Assembly (NCBI RefSeq): GCF_958450345.1 | Contig: NC_088780.1 | Coordinates: forward strand, 45,252,033-45,316,032 | Direction: 5' to 3' | Origin: Calliphora vicina | Taxonomy: Eukaryota; Arthropoda; Insecta; Diptera; Calliphoridae | DNA: 64,000 nt | In this document: in pieces, positions 1 through 12,264 of the stretch | How positions within the stretch are numbered: position 1 is the stretch's first letter | Layout of the letters: each line of letters starts with the position of its first letter | Notes under the pieces: generated by a model | Databases searched by the model: none | Seen by the model: only the letters and a program-made list of their open reading frames with translations | Told to the model about the DNA's origin: nothing | Translations under genes and position numbers: made by a program

Positions 1-257
1 GTTAGTCAATACAACAACCATTGAAGTTTAACTATCGGATTATAGAGGTCGCTAATATTCGCGATTTTTTCCTAAATCTTTTGTTTTCTTTAATAAAGTA
101 TGTAATAATTAACCATTCCTATAGTTCACATATTTTGAATAAAATACTTATACATACAGTGAGTGATAATATAATCGAAACTGAAAATAGGTATAAATGG
201 AAATTTCTGAAATATAATTAGAAACTTCTGAACTAAATCGTGATCTTGATAAAATCG

Positions 258-430
258 TCAGATATCAACCCCATAGAAAACCTATGGGAAATTGTAGATC
301 GCAAAATACGGACTCAGAATTGTACCACGAAGGAAGCTTTATCAGATTATAAGGGATTGGCAAAATACTTCAAATGAAACAATTGATTCTGTAATAAAAA
401 AACAAGAGATATCCAACAAAACACTGCGTC
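258..430 (+). pseudogene. Tc1/mariner transposase C-terminal remnant
   Basis: Reading from 258, the translation gives SDINPIENLWEIVDRKIRT, a close match to the SPDLNPIENLW block of Tc1-family transposases, in which the Glu is the last residue of the catalytic DDE triad. The frame runs to a stop near 380. The homologous continuation (WQNTSNETIDSV) is open in another frame, so at least one indel has broken it. No N-terminal half is visible in the first 250 bases. This is a dead fragment of a DNA transposon and not a host gene. Confidence 0.8.
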
Positions 431-993
431 ACTTAAAGGGACAGACAATTTTTGTAAAAACATACATATATAAATTTTGTTCTATACAAATGACAATAAA
501 TATTGTAATATATTATCAATCATGTTCAATCTCATAACCACTGTGTTTAAATTAATCACCCACTTATTCATCAAATAACTTCGAATTTAGCCAAATATGC
601 TAAGAATTCATTGTATATTAAATATATTTTTTACTTGCACTTTATAGTGGAATTCTACGTGTTTTATTATCTATAAAATTATAAAAAAAAAAATCATGTT
701 TTTCTACGCTTTATTGTTTAAAGTTTTGCTCGTAAAAATGACTCTATGTACGTAAGTACACACAAAGTACTCGTATGTAAATGTACGCACGTTGAATTTT
801 AATTTCGCCTTAAAAATTTGTTTTATTTCGTATTCATTCTTACATATTTGATATTATTAGCCTACCGGTCAGTTTTAATTTGTAATTTGGTTTGAACGGT
901 TTATTTTAGAAAAAACTTAACAAAAAAAATTAAATAATTTTTTTGAAATTCAATATTAAATTTTTGCCTTTAGTTCATTTCAATGTTTATTAA

Positions 994-3900
994 ATGACCT
1001 CTAACATGTTAAGAATAATTTGGTGCTTCTCGTTATTGATAGTGCTAAACGTAAGTGCTATTGTGTTTGAATGATAATAATTAACTATTGCTTAGAAATA
1101 GGCATAAATGATAATGAAAAATATTAAAAAAAATGTATTCATTGTGAAATTAAATGTATGTAACCCTTCAAGGATATATGAAATTCTTAAACAATGTGTC
1201 AATAGAAAACATAAAATTCAATTTTATTTACAAAATTGCTTAAATCAATTAAAGTTGTGTGTTGATTTTGCTACAATCAGGAAAACTGTAGTTAAAATTG
1301 AAATAATAAAAATTAATTTAGTTTTCATGTAAATGTTTAATTAAATCAATAAAGGTATTTGCAGACGTCAATAACTGTGTATTAATATTTGTCAACAATT
1401 TAAATATCATAATAAAATTTCATCGTATAAGCAAAAGTTTTATTAGATTTTCAAATAATACAATAATAATTGATTTAAAAAAAAATTCAAATCTAATCTA
1501 ACTGTTTGGCCAAAATGTAAAATTTTGAGCGATTCTAACTCAGAGAGTTCTTTACCGTCTTGAGTTACAATTCATTTATTTTGGTAGATATCCCATTCCG
1601 CATTCCACTAAGCGATTTTTGCATATTCTAAAAGATGTGGAAAAAAATGTGTTCTGCATACTCAGAAATCCTGAAATCGTCCTTTTATCCTGGTACATAT
1701 AATCCCAATAAGCATTTTTCGTGGGACATAAAATCTCAATCAGTGTTACTGATGGCTGATTCGAAATAAAAAAAAATAATATTTATTTGTATATTTACAG
1801 CCTTTAATAAATGTAATTAGGGATTTAATTTGTGGAATGGTCCATAACATTTGTAAAACAAAGCGTTGTTGCAGCCTGAGCATGTTATCTTTGTACTCTT
1901 TTCAATACCAAGTGAATACCAGATTCTTTATATGTTTTTTTTGGTTGAAATCGGAATCCAAACGAAAAAATAGAATCGTTTTAAAAATTTAATATACACG
2001 ATGTGACCTACTTTGGGATTCCCTGGGAGCACTCCTGGTGGGTTCATTAGGTCCAAACTCAAAACTTTAACTCGACAAGACTTCCTCTTTGCGCACGTCA
2101 TCCATCATTAAAATTGGACTAAGGGTTTAGCAGTTACAGATTTATTTCCAATTTCAATGAAATTTCACATGCGCAAAAAGGAAGTGTATTTGAGTTTAAG
2201 ATTTCAATTTGGACCTCATGAGCCCACCAGGAGCGGGACCAGAGGTCTCCAAAGTAGGACACCTCGGATATTTTCAATTTTAAAAATTATCCTATTTCTT
2301 CGTTTGTGTTCCCATTTAAAAAAAATTACACACATAGAATATTCTTGCCGAGCACTACATAAAACCATCGTAGCTATCAATTATATCGTATAGCTTAGGA
2401 GATATTCACATTTGAAAATTAATTTTTCAACATTTTTACCCACCCTACTCCAGTTTTTTGATGACCGCGGTTCCAAATATTTCCCGATTTTCCATTTTTC
2501 ATTTGTAGGATTAACAACAGATGTATAAATCAAATAAAGAAAGAATTGTTTAATAATCATGACTGAATCCAAAGTTACATGCATTTGAATTTAAACAATT
2601 TTAAAAAGGCGATTTTTCTCAATTTTTTTGGGAAAAAAGTACTTTTATTCTTTTTAAGTTATCTAAAAAATTTCTAAGAGGATGTATGATGAATTTTTAC
2701 TGTTTGAAACCTAACTTTACATCAAATATTTTAAATGAAAAAAATTTATAATTTTTGATACCGAGGGGACCAGGTCCATTCAAAAAACGCCTATTTTTTA
2801 TATAAAATTCAACTTTAGGGCAAAAATTCTCAAATCGCATAGTCGATATCAAAATATAGTAACCTATTTTAGATGGCCCAATATGTTCTTAATTATTTTG
2901 TAAAGGGTTCCGATGACACCGCCCCTGGTATGGATATTATAGGCAAAAAACGAAAAAATCCAAGACTTTTTTGGGTATTGCGGAATACTGATAACAAATT
3001 TCAAAACTTGTTTTTATTTTTTCATTTTAAATAGAAAAATCTACATAACTGTGAAATTTCATTAAAAATATTCATAAATAAAAATTTATATCTATGCAAA
3101 AACTCAATAAAAAGTATTTTTTGTCATATTTTTCAAAAAAGTATTCCATGAATTTTTTTAATTGTCAAAAGATATATACATTTTTAAAAAGTAGGCAAAA
3201 TCCTCTATCCATTGATATAAAACATGTCTACCTTATGTTTTTTACGTGGCAAATAAATTAGGGAAAACTTAACAACTCGCAGATAATTTACCTAACATAG
3301 AAATTCATAAAAAAATAAATAAATAAACATAAATAACTATTGACCTAAAAGTGATAATTTACATATGTATATATTTTTTGTAAATCTTCTCTAGAACTAT
3401 TTATATTTTAGATATTAGCTCATTCGGATCATAAATAGATTTTTTGTGATTTTTTTAAAAAATGTGAGACCCAAGGTGGCGTTTAATCTTGCGAATTAAG
3501 CGTAAAGAGCTTAATTTACAACTTTGGTATCTTTGGTGACCCCCACTGAAATTTTATATAAAATAAAATTCCATAATATAACTCTGACCATAAGAATTCT
3601 CTCAGATATTAACATACAACATTTTTTTCAGTTAGTATACTGCTCCCTTCGATCAAAAAATGAAAACTTTGACCCACTGTAAAAAAAAATTCAAACCAGC
3701 TGGACTATAAGTTTATTATACAAAAATGCTACTCAACATGCCCTTTCAGAATTATAGGGTCGCTATTCTGTTCCAAAAATGCTGTTGGACAGTGTATTTA
3801 GTATAGATGTCTTCATGACCACATAAAATTTAATTTTCTCCAGAATTTCTAAATTCGCTTTAGTATGATTTTTATATAGTTTAAAATTTCACATTTTTTT

Positions 3901-5084
3901 AATAACGTTAATATTGCTTCGTATATTTAACAGTTAATCCAATAGAACCGATTTTATGCAGCGTTTAGAAGTCAACAACATTCTTAACTACAAAAAATAT
4001 TTAAATTTTATTGCAAAAAAATCTTTATTGAACAGTAATTAATGCCAATTGAATTTTAAAACGGAAATACATTTTTCACTCTCAATATTAAAAGTCCATT
4101 TTCATAGCAAATTAAAGCCTAATAACTGACATCTATATTCAATAGGTAACATTTAGCTGGGATATTTTTCCAATAAAAATAATAATAAATAAAATACTAA
4201 AACCAAAGTGCATTTTGTTTGCACATGAAGAATATTAATTGAAACCTTTTTAGAATTGATAATTTTATTTGAAAAGATTGCACACATATTTATTTGTTTG
4301 TTTGTTTATTTAATTATTTATTGTATTTCAGTTTCTATCATTGCAATGCGAATCTTATCCAGCAACATCAACAGATGCCACAACCCACATCGTTAGCTAT
4401 GTACATCAACGCAAACTCCAGCAACAGCAAAAGGGGCCAAAACACAATGAATTTGAAGAATTTGATTTTGAGAATTTTCGTTCAAACTTAACCACCAAGG
4501 ATTTGCCCGAAATGCGGGGAGCTTTACAACAACTCTTTGGACGATTCGTTGAGAATTTCGAAACGAATCTAGAACAATTGGACAATGTTGTACCCAGAAA
4601 TGAAAATTATGAAGAGAGTATAAAAGATAATGAAATTGCTGATGACCAAGCTAGCGATGATTTAATGGATGATCAAATGAACACTTTGGAAAATGGTTTT
4701 GGAGACAATGAACAACACGAGTCTCCTAAGAATGAGACCATGTGGCAACGTTCTAAACAGAGTATACCCGTTTTAGAATCTGTTCGTCATTTAGTGAACA
4801 GTGTACGTGATGGCCATCTCAATCACACCGAACATGTTCAACGCCATCGTACTCTACTGAGTGAAATGCAACCCATGAACGAGCAGAACACATCGATGGC
4901 CATTGAGACTGAAGAGGAACGTGAGATGATTAATGGAAGTTCCGATTTACAATTTCTGGAAGTTTTAGGTTCTATAGGCAGTAAATTATGGGGCTTTCTA
5001 TCAACTATAAGACAAGTTTTTGCTGCCAGTGCGGGCAGTGCTAGTGCTGCTCTATCGGGTTCGAGTTCATCAAGTAGTTCTTAA
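994..5084 (+). CDS. Secreted Ser-rich protein of unknown function, two exons
   Basis: Exon 1 is 994-1050 and exon 2 is 4332-5084, joined in phase 0 across a 3.28-kb intron (donor gtaagt at 1051, acceptor tttcag ending at 4331). The product is about 269 aa. Its first ~25 residues (MTSNMLRIIWCFSLLIVLN then FLSLQCES) form a classic signal peptide that exists only in the spliced form, which is the main support for exon 1. The mature chain is acidic and Gln/Asn-rich, has no obvious cysteines, carries five N-glycosylation sequons (NLT, NET, NHT, NTS, NGS), and ends in an Ala/Gly/Ser tract finishing with seven serines. An amphipathic stretch (LEVLGSIGSKLWGFLSTIRQ) precedes the tail. A poly(A) signal AATAAA lies near 5239. 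I do not recognise the family; an extracellular or secreted role is inferred from the leader alone. The last exon is secure, while the first exon and start are likely. Confidence 0.68.
2005..2270. repeat. Imperfect inverted-repeat element in intron 1
   Basis: The left arm (cctactttggga, ctcctggtgggttcat, aggtccaaac, cttcctctttgcgca) reappears in the same order in the reverse complement of the right arm ending near 2265. Arms of about 100 bp surround a short centre. This is a MITE-like foldback sequence within the long intron of the secreted-protein gene, without an ORF. Confidence 0.6.
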
Positions 5085-5400
5085 TTTTCCAAAACGGAAA
5101 TTTTGATTCATATTCATGTTAAATTTAAAGTGCTCTTAAATGGTTTGAGAGAGCTTTAAAACTGTGATTAACCATTTTAAAATATTAATTTAGTTATTAA
5201 GCGACATTATTCGATACATTTATAAATATGATAAAATTAATAAAATACGAATAAAAGTAATAATATAAATTAATTTGATTGTATTGGAGATATCAAATTT
5301 GTTATTTATTCCGATGTTCACTACGGCATATTACTTTTGAATAAAACGGTTATTAAATTGTAGCTCTACTTTTTCATTTTCACATTTTAAAATATACATA

Positions 5401-5770
5401 TCTATCTATATACATATGTATGTATATAAAAATGGTGTAAAAAATGAATAGTAATTCATAAAATGAGAACGTCTCGGCCGATTTCTGTAAAATGTTTTGT
5501 CAGTTGTTCGTATTTTCGAGGAGAATGTTTTTACGGAAGAAAATTTTGGAAAATGCCTCCGGAAAAGTCGGAAAATTGGAAAAATCGAAAATCGAGTTTT
5601 TGTATGAAATTATGAAATTATAATTCCTTAATGGCTTTTCAAATCAAACAATAGAAAGTTCTTAGTGTAAATCATGGAAAATTGCGGAAAATGCGAAATG
5701 TTATATTATTACTCTAAAGTTTGTCTGAAGGCTTATAATTGGGGCGAAGCGAAGTTCGAGGGTCTGCTAG
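5401..5770 (+). mobile_element. Non-autonomous Helitron
   Basis: The left end starts TCTATCTATATAC followed by a TATAAAAATG-like segment. The right end is ggggcgaagcgaagttcgag then GGTCTGCTAG. Beginning with TC, ending in CTAG and sitting between A and T are the hallmarks of Helitron insertion, and the GGGCGAAGCGAAGTTCG/CTAG terminus is typical of insect Helitrons. It has no coding capacity and no target duplication. It sits about 320 bp downstream of the secreted-protein stop. Confidence 0.7.
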
Positions 5771-5902
5771 TTTTGTTTAAAAATATCAGACGGCTACAAA
5801 GTGAAGAGTAGAATTGTAAATAAGTAGAATAACCTCCATTAACAATAAAGTCTGAAGTTAGGCCTATCCATTGACCTTAATTTTAAAAACGTTTAGTTTG
5901 TT

Positions 5903-6073
5903 CTACACCATCGCTTCAGAAGGTTCTAATTATATTTCAGAAATTTCTAACTGTATTTCAGAAATTTCCAATTGTATTTCTGAAATTTCTAATTATGTTT
6001 CAGTATTGGAAATTGAATTTCAGAAATTTCCAATTATATTCTGAAATACAATTAGAAATACGAAATGGTGTAG
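5903..6073. mobile_element. Small foldback element of the CTACACCAT family
   Basis: The element is bounded by CTACACCAT at the left and ATGGTGTAG at the right. The interior holds units of the form ttctaattgtatttcagaa, facing one way in the left half and reversed in the right half. It is the short relative of the 894-bp element at 38066-38959. No clear target duplication is visible. Confidence 0.72.
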
Positions 6074-6109
6074 AATAGAAATGTAAAATAAATAGGCCAA
6101 TGTATGAGA

Positions 6110-6185
6110 AACAAGTAAGAGATCTATATTCGGCTGTGCCGAATCTTATATACCCTTCACCAAATTATACTTCAAAATAAAAATT
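6110..6185 (-). repeat. 3' end fragment of DINE-1-like element (inverted)
   Basis: The sequence acaagtaagag, tcggctgtgccga and tatacccttcacc is the reverse complement of the terminal hairpin and ACTTGT end seen in the element at 21860-22844. Only the terminus is recognisable. Confidence 0.6.
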
Positions 6186-7091
6186 TTAAATATTTTTAGG
6201 TCAACAAAATTTATTTTTTTCCAGTTTTTTTAATTTTTTGGAAATTTTTTTTTTCGAATTGTTTTTTTTTAATTTTTTTTTTGTTTTTTCAATTTTTTTT
6301 AATATTTAGCGAAAAAAAACTTTTGGTGAAAAAAAAAATGAATTAATTTTTAGAATCGTATCAACTACTGTTTAGTTTTGCAAACTTAACTAAAGCTTTT
6401 ACGTATAGAATATACACACAGTGGTTATCAATATAATGGAAACTTGTCCAAATACTAAAAAAATAGGTCAAAATCAAAAAAAAAAAAAAAATACGAAGTA
6501 ATTTGTATTTTTTAGTATTTCCTCAATATATACAAGGGTGGGTCGATTTGTAGCGACGCAAAAAAATCGATCCACCCTTGTAAAAAAATCGCCCGTGACA
6601 AGGAGAATTTGAATAAGCATATTTTTCCAAATTTGCATATTTGCCATTTTGTGCTTGTTGAATACTCCGGTACTTAAGCACGCTCAAACTATTCGTGTTA
6701 ATCATTTCGCTCATTGCGAGTTAAAGTTATGTTGGTTTAAAGTTTAAACTAAATCTTAAAAATAAAGCTATGCTGATTCTCATTTTATTAATATTTATAT
6801 TTATCATACGCTCTATAAACAAAATTTATACACAATACATGTAAAGATCCAAAATGGTAATTTTTTTGAAATTTTTGTATGGAGATTTCAGGAGGTGTGT
6901 CAATAGCATGGGGTCGACCCTCAAAAGTTAGTGGGGGTCGGTCATACATTTAGACTCCATTGGGGCATTTTAAATTGGTCAAAGTGGGATTTTTCAAAAT
7001 AATGATCATCCGAATTCATCATGAAATTACGGAATATTGTTTTCAAATAAATTTTGCATTGTAACTCAAAGTATATTTGGATTAGAATTCA
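6186..7091. other. Gene-free AT-rich stretch
   Basis: Long T and A homopolymer runs occupy 6190-6500. A miniature hairpin lies at 6528-6584 (tacaagggtgggtcgattt and its inverse), related to the ends of the hAT-like element at 54897. No supported gene or RNA is seen in the rest. Confidence 0.5.
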
Positions 7092-7099
7092 GTTTGGAC

Positions 7100-7408
7100 T
7101 AGGGTTCCTAATTTCCCGAACTTTTTTCTTTCCCGGGAGGAAATTAAAAAATCGTTTCATTCCCTAAAAAATTCGGTTATTTCAACCGTAATACTTCTTT
7201 GCCAACTGACTATCTGTTGCTAGAACCGAAAAAATCTATGGATATATAATAGCAACAAATTTGGCCATCGAAACGAATCAGAAAATTTTAACTTTTAGAA
7301 GAAAACTTTTGAAGAAATTCCCGAAAATTTCCGACAAACATTTCCCGAAAATTACCGGAAAAATATTCCCGTTAATTCCCGGAAAATTTTCCCCGCGTAG
7401 GAACCCTA
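7100..7408. mobile_element. hAT-like MITE with 8-bp target duplication
   Basis: The ends are TAGGGTTCCTA and its near inverse TAGGAACCCTA, flanked on both sides by the identical 8-mer GTTTGGAC (7092-7099 and 7409-7416). An 8-bp duplication with TAGGG-type termini fits hAT-superfamily elements. The 309-bp interior is rich in cccgg/ccgga motifs and has no transposase. A reading frame across it is an accident of these repeats. Confidence 0.8.
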
Positions 7409-7708
7409 GTTTGGACCGATCTTTACATGATAAATATTTAGATCGCTATATACAAATGTTTCGAATACTTTTTAAAAATATAAATACCTTTTTAATTTGT
7501 CGCCAAATATGTACATATCTACAAACTACTCATTGAAAAATTGTCTCCAGAAAAAAGCAAACATTTTTTTAAATGCCAGGAAAAATAAAAAATTGTTAAA
7601 ATAAAAAAAAATTATTGTGTGATAAAATATTAATAATTTATTAAATAAATTTCTATTCTGTTTGATATACTAAATTTTTAGTAACATTTCAATTATAAAT
7701 GAATTAAA

Positions 7709-10700
7709 ATGTGCATCTTTGCCAAAATTTCACCGTCTATTAAAGTAAGTATCAATTTGAAATGTAAGTTTGTTCTTTTGTCACAACGTTAACTTACAGC
7801 TTACTGCACGACTGTCATGTAACACAAATAGTCGTCGTTACACATCTATGGTGCAAGTACAACATAGGCAGCCTAGTAAGGAAAATTTATTAAGGAGCAA
7901 TTTGGCAGTGAACAGATTATATAGAACTAACGGATCGGATGTAACAAGCAAAGGATTTATGAAAGCAGTTAAAAAGGACGTGCTTAATACAGCTTCAGGA
8001 AATAGTTTAAATTCTATTTTGCCAATAGCTTTGATAGATTTGAATCCCTTAAGTAATAATTCATCTAAAGTTTTATTGATACCTCTCAATTGGCAGGAGG
8101 CAGATGAACATTCTCTGAGAAATACAATAACATCGATATTTTCAAAACCTAAAAATCTACAACAAATTGAAGCATTCAGTCAAGCATTGAAAGAGGTTCC
8201 AGCTTATCAAGAGATCAAGGAAAATGAAGCACAAGAACCTAAAGATTCTCGTCAGGTCACTAATACTCAAAAAGAACAATTAGATTTGAAAGACTCCCAA
8301 TTATCCAACAACAAAAACGTTAATAGTATATCTATTGTGGATAATTTGGAACATTTAGCATCTGCAGTGGAGAAATCTTTACAGCAATGTTGTTTACATT
8401 CTATGCAAATGTTTGTTGATGACAACTTATTTTGGGAGAGAATTACAGGCCTCAAATTTCCTTCCACGCCCTCGAAATCAGACTTTAAGGATGGTGATGA
8501 TTTCAGCCCATTAAATAAAGTAAACATGACTAAACCCTTTAGTCCCTCATCTAGATTAGATTTAGATTTAAAAGCAATTACTCGGAACGCAAAGATGCCT
8601 TTTCCTGAAATTCAAAGTTCTTCTTTAACAGATATAATGTTTCCTTTATCGTTTAGTAAGAAGCTTTACTCCACTAGATCAACAGCCCAAATTAAAAGTC
8701 CTACTCAAAAAGTTGTAATCTTAACCACACGAGGTACAGCGACTAACAGCAGTAGTCGATCCAAATGCAATCCTAATTATGATTTTCCTTATCTAACAAA
8801 ATTGTTTGATACAAAGGAGTTACTTATGAGTTGTGATGCTTATAACCAGGCATTAATCGAGGCTGCTAAGCGAAGAGCTGCTCTAACTGAATGCACAGCA
8901 TTGAGCAAAAACTTAAAAAATGATACAAATAGTAGACCGCAAGTTATAAGCATTAAAGGCTGCAGTGATCCTTTCCGTGAAACCCTCCATAAATTGGAAA
9001 CTACAATAGAAAATTCCTGTCCACCGCCTACGAAAACTAAAAAGCAATCCAGGGAGGGTTGCAAAAAAGATGATCCTTGTAAGTCACCGGAATGCCCCAA
9101 TCCATGTAAAGACGAAATGGAGAAATTAAAGCGACAATCTGATGAGGAAATGAAAAAGAAAAGAAATAAAATGCCTACCGGATGTGAGTCTCCTAAATGC
9201 AAAAAGGATGATAGTTGTACAAAACTACACAAGAGTCCCTGCAAAAAGGCCACAAGTCAACAAGCAAGTGGTAGATTTAAATGCCCTTCGAAATCCTCGG
9301 CGGATGTTAAACAAATGAAAGATAGTTGCAAAAAAGATGATCCCTGCAAACCTCCAGAATGTCCAAATCCTTGTAAAGAAGAAATGGAAAAGTTAAAACG
9401 TCAAACAGAGGAGGATATGAAAAGAAAACGAAATAAGTCACCAACTGGATGTGTTTCTCCCAAGTGCAAAAAAGATGATGGTTGCACCAAACTTAAAGAA
9501 AGCCCGTGCAAAAAAGCAAGTGATCGCGGTAACAAATGTTCTCAAGAACCCAGAGATTATAATGAATCCCTGGAGTGTAGCAAAAAAGATGGAGGAAACA
9601 AAGGTAAATCTGATTCTTGCGGAAAAACTAAGGATAAGACGCAACAAAATCCCTGCTTAGATGAACATACAGAATATAAACCAAAATGTAATACAGATCC
9701 TTGCAAGAAAGATGGTTCTCCATGTGGTGGTGCCAAGAAAACACCAGCAGGTTCATCTGCTAATAAGAAAGCTGATTCTTGTGGCTGTGGGAAAAAAGAA
9801 GATCCCTGTAAAAAAGATAAGAAAAAGGAAGATCCTTGCAAGAAGAAAGACAAAGATCCATGTGGAAGCAAAAAGGAAGATCCTTGCAAGAAAAAAGATC
9901 CCTGTGGAGGTAACAAACAAAAACAAGATCCATGCAAGAAGGAAGACAAAAATCCATGTGGAAACAAAAAGGAAGATCCTTGCAAGAATAGAAAGTCAAG
10001 CCCATGTGGTAGTCGAAAAGAAGATCCTTGCAAAAAGCAAAAAGATCCCTGTAAAAAGAAAAACGACGATCCATGTGGTGGCAAAAAGGATGACCCATGC
10101 AAAAAGAAAAAAGAATCAACTAAGAGTCCATGTGGCAACAAAAATGAAGACCCGTGCAACAAAGATAAAGATGATCCCTGTAAAAAGAAAAAGAGCAGTC
10201 CATGTGTAAGTAACAAGAAAAAATATGACACTTGCAAGAAAAAACCCACAAGTCCTTGTAAACCTAAAAAGGATAATGAAACCAAATGCCAAAAAACATC
10301 TTCAACCGGCAGTCCAAAAAAACAAGCATGTGGAAAACCAAAAAAAGAAACCAAACCAAATTGTGGACAAAATAAAAAATGTTTTGGCACTTCGACTGAC
10401 GGTCTAATTAAGCGCACTTTCACTAGTTTCACAACCATGCCCTCATTAAAGAATAAAAACTGTTATAGTTTTGGTTTTATGCGTAAATATAGCTCAAAAA
10501 GTGGCGGTAATAAAAAGAAATCGGAAGACCTCGGCCGAGCAAGTCAATGTAAATCTGTGGAAACTATTGTGCCGCCTAAACGTAAACCCGCTTATAATCC
10601 CCATCCTAAAGATGGGCTACGAAAATGTTATCCCACCTATGATATGGATTGTACAAAATTTTGCAAAGAAGCTCGTAAAACTGACTGTAGAAAATATGCA

Positions 10701-10751
10701 TTCCTAAAGGATACCGATAACAATAAACGTAATGGTATGTTTTTAGTTTGA
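7709..10751 (+). CDS. Cys/Lys-rich DPCKK-repeat protein, Don juan-like sperm mitochondrial protein
   Basis: Exon 1 (7709-7744) encodes MCIFAKISPSIK. A 55-bp GT-AG intron (7745-7799) joins it in phase 0 to a single long exon, giving about 995 aa. The spliced N-terminus (MCIFAKISPSIK-LTARLSC, then NTNSRRYTS) is basic and Ser/Thr-rich, like a mitochondrial presequence. Residues ~60-420 are non-repetitive. Two ~62-residue modules (KKDDPCK.PECPNPCK.EMEKLKRQ and onward to SPCKKA) are tandemly duplicated at nt ~9063-9250 and ~9331-9511. Residues ~630-870 are dominated by DPCKKK, DPCGxKK and SPCG units. A unique ~130-residue tail follows. Drosophila Don juan, a spermatid mitochondrial-derivative protein, is known for DPCKKK repeats, so a structural sperm-tail role is inferred. 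AATAAA lies near 11270. Possible 3' splicing is discussed in the findings. The coding exon is secure; the function is tentative. Confidence 0.82.
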
Positions 10752-11339
10752 TAATTTATTTGAGAATATTTTTCATATTTTTTCCATTATATATTCTAAG
10801 GTAAAAAATAGGCATTCATCCCTCTTATTAATCTAGAGAATATAACATACGTTTAAAATATTATGATATTAAATCAGCTTCTATGAATACATAGTTCATT
10901 TATTGCGATAAATGAATCCAAACTGACGAAAATTATGATAAATTGTAGGATTAAAAGTGAAAACTTTACCAAAATTCAAAGTATTCAGGAGGTTTTATAA
11001 TGGATAATAGGAAAATATATATTTTGATCAGAATTATCGACCATATTTTTGTAATTTCCACAGTAGCAACAAAATTCTAACTATTTTGTTCTAAACATGG
11101 TAAGAAATTGATTTTCGGTATTTTAAAGAAAAATTATAAAATATATTTTTATATTTACAGTTTGGTAATAAAATACGCAAGGCAACGAAAATCATAATCA
11201 TGTCCAAAGTCTGAAGATAACTTCTAAACAAAAATGTATATAAAAATAAGAGAAATTGAATATGTTCAAAATAAAATAAATTAAAGTAAAATTTATACTG
11301 TAACTTTTTGATATTTTGAGACTACATATTAGGGTGGGA

Positions 11340-11982
11340 CGATTTAGCAATCAATAGCTTTTGGAGACACCCAAATTTTGGAGACACCCAAATTTAGGTG
11401 AAAAAAAGGTGAATTGAACGCTTAAAACGATGGCGATAATATTTTTTCGAAAAACGGAAGAAATCAATTTTTGGACCAAAACTCGTTCAAAATTATTTTT
11501 TTTTTCGAAAAACAAATACCACCATCGCCTTTAATGTGCGAATTTCTTTAGAAATTTGATACGGAAGAAAATACATCGACAAAAACCCAAAAAATGATAT
11601 CGCCATCGTTTTAATCGAAATTGGAGAATTATTTTAACATATCTACTAATAAAAACTTTAAAAATTAACGCGTAAAAATATCGATTTTTCGACAAAAACT
11701 CTTTGAAAACCTCAAGAAAATTGTTTTTTTTTGGAAAAACTGCTATCGCCATCGTTTTTAGAGTACAATTTGAAAAAATATTAAAGACGATTTAAAAATA
11801 AATAAACGTTGAGAAAAAGTCAAACAATTTAAATTTGGGCGCCTCGAAAATTAATTTTTGTAATGTTGTAGTGGAACATTTTCCCCTCATGGCAAAACCC
11901 AAAGTATACTTTGGTAAAAACTATCGAAAAATCGATGGCACAATTTCGACAAAATTTTGGGCATACAAATCGGCACACCCTA
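11340..11982. mobile_element. hAT-like MITE, 643 bp
   Basis: The termini TAGGGTGGGACGATTT and AAATCGGCACACCCTA are inverted repeats. The flanks are ctacatat on the left and ctacacat on the right, an 8-bp duplication with one mismatch. The interior carries several copies of a motif with cgccatcgtttt and tcgaaaaac and has no transposase. It lies between the DPCKK-repeat gene and RIOK2. Confidence 0.7.
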
Positions 11983-12264
11983 CTACACATTTAATAAAAT
12001 ATTCTCTGTTGCAATATTTTATACACCCTGTAATATCATAAAATTATTTACCTACTCAAAACAACACTTACGCTATTAACTACCAGATGTCGCTTTTATC
12101 AACAACAATCTGGCAACATTTTACTGTCAGCTGTTGTTTTGACATTTCATTTTATTTGTTTTCTTAGTAAATGAGAAAAAAGTTGATGCACGTGTTATAA
12201 AATAAAATACAAAACGAAAATTAATTTAAAAGTCTTCAAATTGTGTTTTAAATAATTCTGCAAA

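Noticed and set aside
1108..1332. 74-residue frame in intron 1 of the secreted-protein gene
   Set aside because: Strongly AT-driven Lys/Ile/Asn composition, no domain and no splice sites in agreement with the flanking exons.
7261..7536. 91-residue frame rich in FPKI/GKIF motifs
   Set aside because: It lies mostly within the hAT-like MITE at 7100-7408 and reflects its cccgaaaa repeats; it begins at TTG.
9557..10438. 293-residue open frame on the minus strand inside the DPCKK-repeat gene
   Set aside because: It is the antisense shadow of the Lys/Cys codon repeats, with highly repetitive HGSSFxxQ content and no promoter or start context.
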